In this document: piece by piece, positions 1 through 17,499 of the stretch
Numbering within the stretch: the first letter of the stretch is position 1
Layout of the letters: each line of letters starts with the position of its first letter
Assembly (NCBI RefSeq): GCF_902705885.1
Contig: NZ_CACSIP010000022.1
Location: forward strand, 22,871-86,870
Source: Mycolicibacterium austroafricanum
GTDB lineage: Bacteria; Actinomycetota; Actinomycetes; Mycobacteriales; Mycobacteriaceae
DNA length: 64,000 bases
Direction of reading: 5' to 3'
The notes under the pieces: generated by a model
What the model was told of the DNA's origin: nothing
Database searches by the model: none
Seen by the model: only the letters and a program-made list of their open reading frames with translations
Translations under genes and position numbers: made by a program

Positions 1-1917
<1,917 letters not shown>

Positions 1918-1942
1918 AACAAACTCCTTCTTCAGTGTTACT

Positions 1943-4537
<2,595 letters not shown>

Positions 4538-4541
<4 letters not shown>

Positions 4542-5406
4542 GTGCCGACCACCTTTGTGCCGGCGCCGCCGTCGGTAAACAGTTCGACCAACACACAGTG
4601 TTCGACGCGGCCGTCGATGACGTGTGCGCTCGGGACACCGCCACCGACCGCGCGCAGGCAGGCTTCGATCTTGGGCACCATGCCCTCCTCCAGGGTCGGA
4701 AGTAGTTGTGTCAATGCCGCGGCGTCGATCTCGCTGACCAGTGAGCCGCGATCGGGCCAGTTGGTGTACAGGCCCTCGACGTCGGTGAGCATCAACAGTT
4801 TCTCAGCACCGAGCGCCTCGGCGAGCGCCGCCGCCGCGGTGTCGGCGTTGACGTTGTAGACCACGCCGTCGGCGTCGGGGGCGATCGTCGACACGACGGG
4901 GATGCGGCCTGCGTCGATGAGGTCCAGCACAGCGTCGGTGTTCACCCGCGCGACGTCACCGACGAGGCCGATGTCGGTGGCGACACCGTCCACGAGCACG
5001 GTGCGGCGCACCGCGGTGAACAGTTGCGCGTCCTCACCGGTGATGCCGACGGCGTAGGGGCCGTGCGCGTTGATGAGGTTCACCAACTCCCGGCCCACCT
5101 GGCCGAACAGCACCATCCGGGCCACGTCGAGCACCTCGGGAGTGGTGACCCGGAAACCACCCCTGAAATCGCCTGCGATGCCCAGCTTTTTGAGCATGGC
5201 ACTGATCTGTGGCCCGCCGCCGTGCACTACGACTGGGTGGATACCGCAGTTGCGCAGGAAGACCATGTCGGCCGCGAACGCCACCTTGAGCGTGTCGTCG
5301 GTCATCGCGTTTCCGCCGTACTTCACCACGACGATCTTGTCGTGCAGGGCCTTGAGCCACGGCAGCGCCCCGGCGAGCACCGCGGCCTGCTCGGAGGTCG
5401 TCGGAG

Positions 5407-5410
<4 letters not shown>
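4538..5410 (-). CDS. argB: acetylglutamate kinase
   Basis: Phosphorylates N-acetylglutamate, usually the arginine-inhibited step. 290 residues of the amino acid kinase fold: KYGGNAM near residue 30 (lysine for phosphate transfer), [10 protein letters not shown] near 62 (glycine-rich loop), and the [11 protein letters not shown] region near 213. The N-terminal helix (residues 1-25) present here is the one that, in arginine-sensitive kinases, mediates hexamer formation and feedback inhibition. Start ATG 5410 overlaps the argJ stop (ATGA) and the stop overlaps argD. Confidence 0.97.
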
Positions 5411-8184
<2,774 letters not shown>

Positions 8185-8191
8185 CCGGCGC

Positions 8192-10677
8192 TCAAGACCG
8201 CAGCGCGGCGTTGACCCGGCCCGCCGCCTCTGCCACGGCGGCGTCGCGCGCGGCACTGGCCTCCTCCTCGGTGAGGGTGCGATCGGGGGCGCGGAACCGT
8301 AGCGCCAGTGCCAGCGATTTGCGCCCCTCACCGACCTGCGGGCCGGTGTAGACATCGAACAGGCGGACGTCCTCGAGCAGCGGTCCCCCACCCGCGCGCA
8401 CCGCGTCGACGACGCTCTGGGCCGCGACGTCGGCGTCGACCACCAGCGCGACGTCCTGGAACACCGCGGGGAACGGCGACACCAAAGGCGCAGGCAGCGT
8501 CTCGGTGATCGGAACGACGTCCAGGTCCAGCTCCAGGGCGCAGCTGCCCTTCGGCAGGCCACAGCGTTCGATCACCGCGGGGTGCAACTGACCGGCGTGG
8601 CCCACGGTCGCCGCACCGAGTACCACCTCCGCACAGCGACCCGGATGCCACGGCAGGTGCTGCGCCGGCCGCAGCGTCAACTCCACCCCGCAGGCCCGGC
8701 CGATGATGCGCACCGCCTCGAACGCATCGGAGGGATGCACCGGGCGGCCAGGACCCCACGGACCCGCGGGCTCGCGCAGGCCGGCGAGCACTGCGGCGAC
8801 ATGCCGCGGTTGCCGGGGCAGCGACGCGTCCAGAGCCGCGATCTCGTCGTCGGTGGGACGGCGATCATTCGGAATACGCTCGACGGCCCGGGTCTCCGAG
8901 GTGGGTATGACCACCTGGGCGATCCCGAACAGTGCGACGTCGGTCGCACCCCTGGACACATTGCGCGCCAACGCCTCGAGCAACCCGGGCAGCAGCGTGG
9001 TGGCCAACTCGGGCCGATCGGCCTCCAGCGGGTTGAGCACCCGGGTGGTGCGCCTGCGTTCGTCGTCGGCGGGCAGCCCCCACAGGTCGAAGACGTCGCC
9101 GGCGAGGAACGGGGTGGCAAGCACCTCGACGTAGCCGCTGAGCGCCAACGACTTCCCGATCGCCCGACGGCGCTTCTGGTCCGGGGTCAGCCCGCGCCCG
9201 GCCGGTGCGGGCGGTAGCACCGACGGGATGACGTCGAGGCCCTCCAGCCGCATCACCTCCTCGACCAGGTCGGCGGGCTGGCGGATGTCGGGGCGCCAAC
9301 TCGGCGGTGTGGCCGTCAGCCGGTCACCGTCGACGACGACATGGGCACCGATCTGTGTCAGCCTCTTCTGCGCGACACCGGCGGGGTACGACACCCCCGC
9401 GGTGCGATCGGGCAGGTCGACGGGCATGCTCACCGGCGGATGTGACCAATTGTCCGCGGGCGGGTCCCCGCGCCAGTCGGTGAGCGTGGGTTCGACTGTG
9501 CCGCCGGCTATCTCGGCGAGCAGTGTGGCGCAGCGGTCCAGCGCCGCGACCGACACCGCGGGGTCGACGGTGCGTTCGTAGCGGCGGCCGGCCTCGCTGT
9601 GCAGGTGCAGACGCCGCTGGGTGCGCGACACCGCGGCGGGATCCCACACCGCGGCTTCCAGCAGCACGTCGGTGGTGCTGTCGCGGACCTCGGTGGTGCC
9701 CGCCCCCATCACGCCGCCGATGGCGGCGGTGGCGGCGTCGTCGACGATCAGCACGTCAGCAGGGTCCAGGCGGCGGTCGACGTCGTCGAGCGTGACGACC
9801 GTCTCCCCCGGTTCGGCGAACCGCACTCGGAACCCGCCGGTGATCAGGCCGCGGTCGTGGGCATGCATGGGGTGACCCAGTTCCAGCATCACGTAGTTCG
9901 TGACATCCACCGCGGGCGAGATCGCCCGGATGCCACTGAGTAGCAGTCTGCGCTGAATCCACCACGGCGACACGGCCTTCGGGTCGATTCCGGTGACCGG
10001 CCGCAAGCCGAAGCGAAGCACGCCGGTGCCGGGCTCGATCGCCACCGGCAGCGCCTCGCCCTCGACGGGCAGCGGCGGGACGTCGGCGGGATCGACGTAG
10101 TCGAGGTCGTAGGCGTTGGCGATCTCCCGGGCCAGCCCCCGCACCGACAGGCAGTAGCCGCGGTCCGGGGTGATGGCGAGGTTGAAGACCACGTCGTCGA
10201 GGCCGAGCACCTCGGCGGCAGGTGCGCCGGGTTCCGCGGTGCCCGGTGGCAGCACCAGGATGCCGGAGTGGTCGGAGCCCAGGTTGAGTTCCGACACCGA
10301 GCAGATCATCCCGTCGGAGGTGCGGCCATAGGTCGTACGGGTGGCGATCGTGAAGTCACCCGGCAGCACGGTGCCCGGTAGCGCCACCACGACCAGGTCA
10401 CCTACGGCGAAGTTGGTGGCACCACAGACGATGTCGCGCGGCCCCGGTTCTCCGACATCGACCTTGACCGCCCTGATGGGCTTCTTGAACTCGGTGAGTT
10501 CCTCGATCTCGGCCACCCGGCCCACCGTCAGCGGACCGCTGACGGGGCCGGCCGGGATGACCTCTTCGACCTCATGGCCGATGCGGATCAGCGTGTGTTC
10601 GAGTTCGTCCGGGGACACGTCCCAGCCCGGCGTGCCGGCTCGGACGATTTCGCGCAGCCAGCTGTAGAGAAGGCGCA

Positions 10678-10678
<1 letters not shown>
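8192..10678 (-). CDS. pheT: phenylalanine--tRNA ligase beta subunit
   Basis: Large subunit of the heterotetrameric class II synthetase. 828 residues, the standard bacterial length. Domain order seen: N-terminal tRNA-binding OB fold (about 40-150), B3/B4 editing domain (about 210-380), B5 DNA-binding-like fold (about 400-480), catalytic-like core and the C-terminal ferredoxin-like anticodon-binding domain ([13 protein letters not shown] onwards, about 735-828). Its ATG overlaps the pheS stop by one base (TGATG), so the two subunits are translationally coupled. Confidence 0.97.
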
Positions 10679-11785
<1,107 letters not shown>

Positions 11786-11791
11786 CACGCC

Positions 11792-13375
11792 GTGCTCACC
11801 CGGCCCCTCATCGTCGGCGGTGTGTGGGTGCTCGCGATCACGGCCACCACATTGACGGTCACCCGCAGTGCTTGGTGGGCCGTGCTCGCGGTGATCCTGC
11901 TGGTGGCGGCCGCGCTGGGAACGTGGGATCTGCTGCAGACGCGGCACACCGTCTTCCGGCTGTATCCGATCCTCGGACGCGCCCGCCCGCTGATGGAGGC
12001 GGTCCGCCCGCAGATCCGCCAATACTTCATCGAGTCCAACACCGAGGCCTCACCCTTCGACCGCGAGACCCGCGACATGGTCTACGAGCGGGCCGCCGGC
12101 ACCAAGGGGGACGAACCGTTCGGCACCGAGCGCGACGTGAACGCCATCGGCTACGAGTTCCTGCGCCACTCACTTCGAGCGCGGTTCGCCGACGACCTCG
12201 ATCCCCGTGTCCGGCTGGGCGGCACCCGCTGCACCCAGCCCTACGACATCGCGCTTCTGAACGTCTCGGCCATGAGCTTCGGGGCGTTGTCCGCCAATGC
12301 AATCGAGGCGCTCAACACGGGAGCCGCCCGCGGGGGCTTCGCCCATGACACCGGTGAGGGTGGGATCAGTCCCTATCACCTCCGCGGCGGTGGAGACCTG
12401 ATCTGGGAAATCGGTTCCGGATACTTCGGATGCCGGGGCGACGACGGCCGCTTCGATGCCGCGCAGTTCACCGAGAAGGCCCGGCTGCCCTCGGTGAAGG
12501 CCGTGTCGGTGAAACTGTCGCAGGGGGCCAAACCGGGTCTCGGTGGGGTGCTGCCCGGCGCCAAGGTCAGCGCGGAGATCGCCGCCACCCGCGGCGTGCC
12601 GGTCGGACGAACGGTGATCTCCCCGCCGGCACACAGCGCGTTCGGCACCCCGATCGAGTTCGCGGAGTTCATCGCGACGCTGCGCACACTCTCGGGCGGC
12701 AAGCCCGTGGGATTCAAACTCTGCGTCGGGGCGCGCTCTGAGTTCCTGTCGATATGCAAGGGCATCCTGGCCACCGGTCTCGCGCCGGACTTCGTGATCG
12801 TCGACGGCGCTGAGGGTGGAACGGGTGCAGCGCCACAGGAATTCGAGGACCACGTCGGCATGCCGTTGACCGATGGACTGATGTTGGTGCACAACAGCCT
12901 GGTGGGCACCGGGCTGCGCGACCAGATCAAGATCGGCGCGTCGGGCAAGGTGGCCAGTGGCGTCGACATCGTCAGTCGCGCCTGCCAGGGCGCCGATTTC
13001 ACGTTGTCGGCGCGGGCGATGATGTTCGCGGTCGGCTGCATCCAAGCGCTGAAGTGCAACACCAACCACTGCCCGACCGGGGTGGCCACTCAGGATCCTG
13101 CGCGCACCAGAGCCCTCGATGTCTCCGACAAGAGCACCCGAGTGTTCAACTTCCAACGCGCCACCGTGGCGAGTGCCGCGCAGATCGTGGCGTCGATGGG
13201 GCTGGCAGGATTCCACGAACTCTGCCCCGCCATGCTCAACCGCCGCGTGGAGGGCCAGCGTTCCCGCACCTACGCCGAGATCTACGACTGGCTGATGCCC
13301 GGCGAGCTGCTCGAGGATCCGCCGGAGTCCTGGCGGTCCGACTGGATCGAAGCCTCCGCCGACGAGTTCCGCTGA
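11792..13375 (+). CDS. membrane-anchored FMN-binding glutamate-synthase-like protein
   Basis: 527 residues. Two hydrophobic segments at the N-terminus (about 5-25 and 27-45) are followed by a GltS-type FMN barrel: GEGGISPYH, SVKLSQGAKPGLGG, VDGAEGGTGAAP and a C-x5-C-x4-C cluster motif (CIQALKCNTNHC) that in glutamate synthase binds a 3Fe-4S centre. The glutaminase domain of true glutamate synthase and any small subunit are missing here, so ammonia-transfer function is doubtful and the substrate is unknown. It stands alone between pheS (divergent) and a secreted protein. A strong inverted repeat follows 12 nt after its stop. Confidence 0.85.
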   Translation: MLTRPLIVGGVWVLAITATTLTVTRSAWWAVLAVILLVAAALGTWDLLQTRHTVFRLYPILGRARPLMEAVRPQIRQYFIESNTEASPFDRETRDMVYERAAGTKGDEPFGTERDVNAIGYEFLRHSLRARFADDLDPRVRLGGTRCTQPYDIALLNVSAMSFGALSANAIEALNTGAARGGFAHDTGEGGISPYHLRGGGDLIWEIGSGYFGCRGDDGRFDAAQFTEKARLPSVKAVSVKLSQGAKPGLGGVLPGAKVSAEIAATRGVPVGRTVISPPAHSAFGTPIEFAEFIATLRTLSGGKPVGFKLCVGARSEFLSICKGILATGLAPDFVIVDGAEGGTGAAPQEFEDHVGMPLTDGLMLVHNSLVGTGLRDQIKIGASGKVASGVDIVSRACQGADFTLSARAMMFAVGCIQALKCNTNHCPTGVATQDPARTRALDVSDKSTRVFNFQRATVASAAQIVASMGLAGFHELCPAMLNRRVEGQRSRTYAEIYDWLMPGELLEDPPESWRSDWIEASADEFR

Positions 13376-13387
13376 CCCGCTGCCCAC

Positions 13388-13452
13388 CCGCCGGAACGGT
13401 ATTCCAGCAGGGCCTCTCTCGGCATTTCGCTGCCGGAATACCGTTCCGGCGG
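13388..13452. repeat. inverted repeat, 23-bp arms
   Basis: Left arm 13388-13410 and right arm 13430-13452 are reverse complements apart from one base, with a 19-nt spacer. Each arm contains a GGAAN5TTCC partial dyad (13393-13405 and 13435-13447). It lies 12 nt after the stop of the glutamate-synthase-like gene and would fold into a very stable RNA hairpin, but no T-run follows. It could be a terminator, a paired operator, or a small repeated element. Confidence 0.85.
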
Positions 13453-13487
13453 GGCACAAACCGCCGTGTTTCTGCCAGCGAGCGCGC

Positions 13488-13506
13488 AATTCCTGCCACC
13501 GGAATT
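13488..13506. repeat. short dyad before the small secreted protein gene
   Basis: AATTCC and GGAATT (6-bp arms) flank a 7-nt centre. The rest of 13376-13621 holds the larger inverted repeat and presumably the promoter for the gene at 13622, for which I find no convincing -10 box. Confidence 0.4.
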
Positions 13507-13621
13507 AAACCCCTGACCTGCTGGTTTAAGCCACCAGAACCACAAGAAAACACCACAAAGCGTCGAAACCGCGAGATTCGCTCCACGGCTCCGATCCGAC
13601 ACAGAGGGAAGAGCACAAACA

Positions 13622-13948
13622 ATGAAGAACATCACCACCACCGCCATCACCGCCGCCACCGCCGCTGGATTCGCCGCCGCCTTCATCGGGCTGGCCGGCC
13701 CCGCCGCCGCCGGACCCTGGCCCCCCAAAGCCGCGCCCTCCGGCAACAGCGCAGCGGACACCATCGCCGCACTCGAAGCCGACGGCAACCGCGTCATCGT
13801 CAACCGCCAAAGCGCCACCGCACTCGACAACGCCGACGTCGTCTCGGTGCGCCAGGGCCAGCCCATCCGCGAGTACGTCTGGGACGCCCAGGGCGACGAC
13901 CGCGTCCTGCGGACCACCGGCAACGTCGTCTTCGTCGACGTCAAGTAA
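13622..13948 (+). CDS. small secreted protein, function unknown
   Basis: 108 residues. A clear signal peptide (charged MKN start, hydrophobic alanine-rich core, cleavage near AAAGPWP at about residue 31) precedes a mature chain of about 77 residues with no cysteines. The mature part has the layout of short mycobacterial secreted proteins (ALEADGNRVIVNRQS, then a valine-rich C-terminus), but I do not recognise a named family. A GAGGGAAGAG ribosome site lies about 10 nt upstream of the ATG. A strong terminator follows directly, so it is a single-gene transcript. Confidence 0.8.
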   Translation: MKNITTTAITAATAAGFAAAFIGLAGPAAAGPWPPKAAPSGNSAADTIAALEADGNRVIVNRQSATALDNADVVSVRQGQPIREYVWDAQGDDRVLRTTGNVVFVDVK

Positions 13949-13960
13949 CCCGCACAGAAC

Positions 13961-13990
13961 AAGGGGCACCTCCATCAGGAGGTGCCCCTT
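13961..13990. terminator. intrinsic terminator, 13-bp stem
   Basis: Perfect 13-bp arms (13961-13973 and 13978-13990) with an ATCA loop, followed by a short T-rich stretch on the plus strand. It closes the small secreted gene and can also serve the convergent cyclase gene. Confidence 0.9.
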
Positions 13991-14006
13991 TCTGCTACCG
14001 GCGATC

Positions 14007-14025
14007 GACACCGGAGCACGGTGTC
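14007..14025. terminator. small hairpin in the convergent gap
   Basis: GACACCG and CGGTGTC, 7-bp perfect arms with a 5-nt loop and no T-run. It lies downstream of the cyclase gene on its strand. I see nothing else in 13991-14137. Confidence 0.35.
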
Positions 14026-14137
14026 CGCACGCGCTCACCCACTCGCGTCAGGGAGTGAGCTCCTCTTCGCAGATGTCACTGAACACTTTGGCCAGCTACG
14101 TGATTCGCCACGCTCAGCCCCGGACGCGGCAAGGACG

Positions 14138-15001
14138 CTAACCGACCGAGCCATCCTCGGCGGCTACGCCCGCCGACGGCCTACGGGTGCGCAACCGGTA
14201 CATGGCGAAGTCGGCGGGCACACCCTCTTGCTTGGGGGCGAAGACTTGCTTGCGCAGCTTTTTCGCCGTCACCCCGAGGTCGTCCAACTCCTCTGGCGAA
14301 ATCCGCTGCAGGGTCGCCTCCGAGACGATGAGCTCGCCCCGGGTGGCGCGTTCCATCACCCGCGCGGCCAGGTTCACGTCGATCCCGAGCCAGTCCGAGC
14401 CGAGCCGCTGCGGACGTCCGGTGTGGATTCCCACCCGCATTCGTGGTGTGTAGCCCTCCACCTCAACGGATTTGAGCGCCTCCCGAGCGACGAGCGACGC
14501 GCGCACCGCAGTGGCGGGCTCGGCGAACACCGCCATGATCCCGTCGCCCATGCGCTTGACGATGTGACCGCCCGACTCGAGAAGCGGTGGTTCCACCACC
14601 TGGGCGACCCGACGCAGCAGTTTGAGCGTGGCTCCGTCACCGGCACCGAGCGAGAACGCCGAGAAGCCGACAAGGTCGGTGAACACCAATGTCACCTCGG
14701 CGTTGGCGGGCCGACCCGAGACCCGTTCGGTCAGCGCCTGCCAGACCTGAAGGGCGCCGAGGCTGACCTCGCGGGACACCGCTTCACGTTCGAGGATGCG
14801 GTCGGCGGCCCGAGCGGCCGCTCGCGGTCCTCCGACACCGTCCACCGACAACGGATCGCCGAACTCCGGGTCGCCGGGCAACGCGCGGCGCGCTCGCCTG
14901 AGCAACGAGATGATGCTGGGACTGTGGTTGGCGTCCCTGAGCCAGCCCATCGGCCCTGACGAGCCCCCGCCCACGTGTTCACCCGGCGGCTCGTCGTCCA
15001 C
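14138..15001 (-). CDS. class III adenylate/guanylate cyclase, soluble (Rv1647-like)
   Basis: 287 residues with no membrane segment. An N-terminal helical region (about 1-95) precedes the cyclase homology domain (about 100-265). All six canonical positions are present: metal-binding D109 and D153, purine-selecting K149 and D203, transition-state N210 and R214, so it should be catalytically competent and ATP-selective as a homodimer. The start is GTG 15001, 7 nt after a TAGGGT box. Gene order next to pheST matches the M. tuberculosis cyclase Rv1647, which is recalled knowledge. It is convergent with the small secreted gene. Confidence 0.88.
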   Translation of the reverse strand: MDDEPPGEHVGGGSSGPMGWLRDANHSPSIISLLRRARRALPGDPEFGDPLSVDGVGGPRAAARAADRILEREAVSREVSLGALQVWQALTERVSGRPANAEVTLVFTDLVGFSAFSLGAGDGATLKLLRRVAQVVEPPLLESGGHIVKRMGDGIMAVFAEPATAVRASLVAREALKSVEVEGYTPRMRVGIHTGRPQRLGSDWLGIDVNLAARVMERATRGELIVSEATLQRISPEELDDLGVTAKKLRKQVFAPKQEGVPADFAMYRLRTRRPSAGVAAEDGSVG

Positions 15002-15008
15002 ACCGCCT

Positions 15009-15014
15009 ACCCTA
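15009..15014 (-). promoter_or_regulatory. cyclase -10 box, leaderless layout
   Basis: TAGGGT on the coding strand, 7 nt before the GTG at 15001. Confidence 0.55.
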
Positions 15015-15111
15015 ATCCAGCCCGGACGGCGGCATAAACGGGCAGGTCACGACAGTGTGGCAGCGCGGTGCCGCGTCAGTAACACTGTTGCGGTCCGCCC
15101 GCGGAATCGTA

Positions 15112-15127
15112 GACAACGATTGTTGTC
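15112..15127. promoter_or_regulatory. dyad operator before the oxygenase operon
   Basis: GACAAC and GTTGTC (6-bp perfect arms) flank a GATT centre, 16 bp in all. It lies between the expected -35 and the TATCGT box at 15133, the usual site for a repressor. No regulator gene is adjacent, so the binding protein is unknown. Confidence 0.6.
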
Positions 15128-15132
15128 ACGCC

Positions 15133-15138
15133 TATCGT
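15133..15138 (+). promoter_or_regulatory. candidate -10 box of the oxygenase operon
   Basis: TATCGT, 15 nt before the ATG at 15154, just downstream of the GACAAC/GTTGTC dyad. It would give a leader of about 8-9 nt. Confidence 0.45.
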
Positions 15139-15153
15139 GATGAAGTGCGATCA

Positions 15154-16173
15154 ATGGCGATGGCTACGACGGCAAACAGCACTCCCCTGGGTCCTGACTC
15201 ACTGACGTGGAAGTACTTCGGTGACGTCCGGACCGGCATGCTCGGCGTCTGGATCGGCGCGATCCAGAACATGTACCCGGACCTCGGCGCCGGCGTCGAG
15301 GACCATTCGATCCTGTTGCGCGAACCCCTGCAGCGCGTTGCGCGTTCGGTGTACCCGATCATGGGCGTGGTCTACGACGGCGATCGGGCCGCACAGACCG
15401 GAGCGCAGATCAAGAGCTACCACAAGACCATCAAGGGTGTCGACGCCGCCGGAAAGCGTTATCACGCACTCGATCCCGAGACGTTCTACTGGGCGCACGC
15501 GACCTTCTTCATGCTGATCATCAAGACCGCAGAGTATTTCTGCGGCGGGTTGACCGAGGCCGAGAAGCGCCAGCTGTTCGACGAGCACGTCCAGTGGTAT
15601 CGGATGTACGGGATGAGCATGCGGCCGGTTCCGGAATCCTGGGAAGCGTTCCAGGACTACTGGGACCGCACATGCCGTGACGAGCTCGAGATGAACCAAG
15701 CCACGATGGACATCTTCTCCATCCGGATCCCCAAACCTTGGTTCGTGATGATGCCGACACCGCTGTGGGACCAGATGTTCAAACCGATGGTCGGGGCACA
15801 GCGATGGATCGCGGCAGGACTTTTTGATCCGGCAGTGCGCGAACGGGCCGGGATGCGCTGGACGGCCGGTGACGAAGTGCTGCTGCGGCTGTTCGGCAAG
15901 ATGGTCGAGTTCGCGTTCGTCGCGGTGCCTCACGAGGTGCGGCTTCATCCGCGGGCGGTCGCCGCCTACCGACGCGCCCAGGGCCGGGCCCCGGCGGATG
16001 CTCCGCTGGTCGAGGCCCCGGCGTTCATGGCGCCCCCGCGGGATCACCGGGACAATGCCGTGCACTACGTGCCCCCGCAGAAGTCGCTGCTCGACCGCGT
16101 CGGCTCACTTGTGCACACGACGTTTTCACTTGCTGGTATCCGCCCCGCGCGTGGTCGCGGTAAGGCAGCCTGA
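15154..16173 (+). CDS. oxygenase MpaB / DUF2236 family protein
   Basis: 339 residues of the DUF2236 family, which includes latex-clearing and mycophenolate-pathway oxygenases that bind haem b. The family pattern of paired histidines is visible in SYHKTIKG near residue 90 and YWAHATFF near 112, with the long helices typical of the fold. Two in-frame ATGs (15154 and 15160) are possible starts. It has the same place in gene order as Rv1645c of M. tuberculosis (recalled). An acyl-CoA dehydrogenase starts 4 nt after its stop, so the two are probably co-transcribed. The substrate is unknown; a lipid or isoprenoid is the natural guess. Confidence 0.82.
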   Translation: MAMATTANSTPLGPDSLTWKYFGDVRTGMLGVWIGAIQNMYPDLGAGVEDHSILLREPLQRVARSVYPIMGVVYDGDRAAQTGAQIKSYHKTIKGVDAAGKRYHALDPETFYWAHATFFMLIIKTAEYFCGGLTEAEKRQLFDEHVQWYRMYGMSMRPVPESWEAFQDYWDRTCRDELEMNQATMDIFSIRIPKPWFVMMPTPLWDQMFKPMVGAQRWIAAGLFDPAVRERAGMRWTAGDEVLLRLFGKMVEFAFVAVPHEVRLHPRAVAAYRRAQGRAPADAPLVEAPAFMAPPRDHRDNAVHYVPPQKSLLDRVGSLVHTTFSLAGIRPARGRGKAA

Positions 16174-16177
16174 ACAC

Positions 16178-17464
16178 ATGCTCGAATGGTCTGACGTCGA
16201 TATCGCCGTGCGCGACGCCGTGCGCGAGTTCGTCGACAAGGAGATCCGCCCGCACGTCGACGCGCTCGAGAGCGGCGAGATGGAGCCCTACCCCATCATC
16301 CGCAAGCTCTTCGCCACCTTCGGGATCGCCGACATGGCGCGTGACTCGCTGAACAAGCGCCTCGCGCGACTGCGGGACGGCCACGGTGCCGCGACGGACA
16401 AGCCCTCCTCCGGAGGCATGTTCGGCGGCGACGGCGGCTCGGCGGGAATGGGTTTCGTGGTGGTCAGTGAGCTGTGCCGGGTGTCGATGGGAGTCGTCAC
16501 CGGGATGGGCGTGAGTTTGGGGCTCACCGTGCCGACGATCATGGGGCGCGGCACCCTGGCCCAGCAGGAACGCTGGCTTCCCGATCTGGTCACCTACGAC
16601 AAGGTCGGCGCGTGGGCGATCACCGAACCCGACTCGGGCTCGGACGCCTTCGGCGGCATGAAGTCCTATGTGGTGCGCGACGGCGACGACTACATTCTCA
16701 ACGGCCAGAAAACGTTCATCACCAACGGTCCGGACGCCGACGTCGTGGTGGTGTACGCGAAGCTGAATGAGAATGATGCAGGATCAGGGTCCTCGCGCGA
16801 GCGCTCGTCCACCTCAAATCAGCGCGACCGCAAAGTGCTGACGTTCGTCCTCGACCGAGGGATGGACGGCTTCGTCCAGTCGAAACCGTTCCGCAAGATG
16901 GGCATTCACTCGTCCCGCACCGGGGAACTGTTCTTCAACGACGTCCGACTCGGCCGCGACCGCCTGCTCGGTGAGACCGAAGGTGACAGCGCCGACGGCA
17001 AGGACTCGGGCCGCGACAGCGCCCGCTCCAACTTCTCCGCCGAGCGCATCGGGGTGGCGGCGATGGCGCTCGGCGTGATCGAGGAGTGTCTGCGGCTGTG
17101 CGTCGACTACGCCAAGACCCGCACCCTGTGGGGCAGGGAGATCGGTCAGTTCCAGCTGATCCAGCTCAAACTCGCCAACATGGAGGTCGCGCGGATGAAC
17201 GTGCGCAACATGCTGTTCCGGGTCATCGAGGCGGCGCAGACGGGAACCGCCATCTCGCTGGCGCAGGCATCGGCGATCAAATGGTACTGCTCGCAGGCGG
17301 CAACCGACGTCGCGATGGAGGCGGTGCAGGTGTTCGGCGGCAACGGCTACATGACCGAGTACCGGGTCGAGCAACTCGCCCGCGACGCCAAATCGCTGAT
17401 GATCTACGCGGGCAGCAACGAGGTGCAGATCACGCACGTAGCCAGGGGTCTGCTGAGCGACTAG
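16178..17464 (+). CDS. acyl-CoA dehydrogenase
   Basis: FAD-dependent alpha,beta-dehydrogenation of an acyl-CoA thioester, 428 residues. The FAD/substrate motif WAITEPDSGSDAFGG lies near residue 148 and FITNGPDADVVVVY near 178. The usual C-terminal catalytic position (IYEG in medium-chain enzymes) reads IYAG here, while a glutamate at 289 in SAERIG aligns with the catalytic base of isovaleryl-CoA and long-chain enzymes. That suggests a branched or long substrate. A polar insertion near residues 200-220 is unusual. The ATG at 16178 is 4 nt after the oxygenase stop. Confidence 0.9.
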   Translation: MLEWSDVDIAVRDAVREFVDKEIRPHVDALESGEMEPYPIIRKLFATFGIADMARDSLNKRLARLRDGHGAATDKPSSGGMFGGDGGSAGMGFVVVSELCRVSMGVVTGMGVSLGLTVPTIMGRGTLAQQERWLPDLVTYDKVGAWAITEPDSGSDAFGGMKSYVVRDGDDYILNGQKTFITNGPDADVVVVYAKLNENDAGSGSSRERSSTSNQRDRKVLTFVLDRGMDGFVQSKPFRKMGIHSSRTGELFFNDVRLGRDRLLGETEGDSADGKDSGRDSARSNFSAERIGVAAMALGVIEECLRLCVDYAKTRTLWGREIGQFQLIQLKLANMEVARMNVRNMLFRVIEAAQTGTAISLAQASAIKWYCSQAATDVAMEAVQVFGGNGYMTEYRVEQLARDAKSLMIYAGSNEVQITHVARGLLSD

Positions 17465-17499
17465 CCTCGAAGGCTCGCCTACTAGCGCAGGAGCGACAG

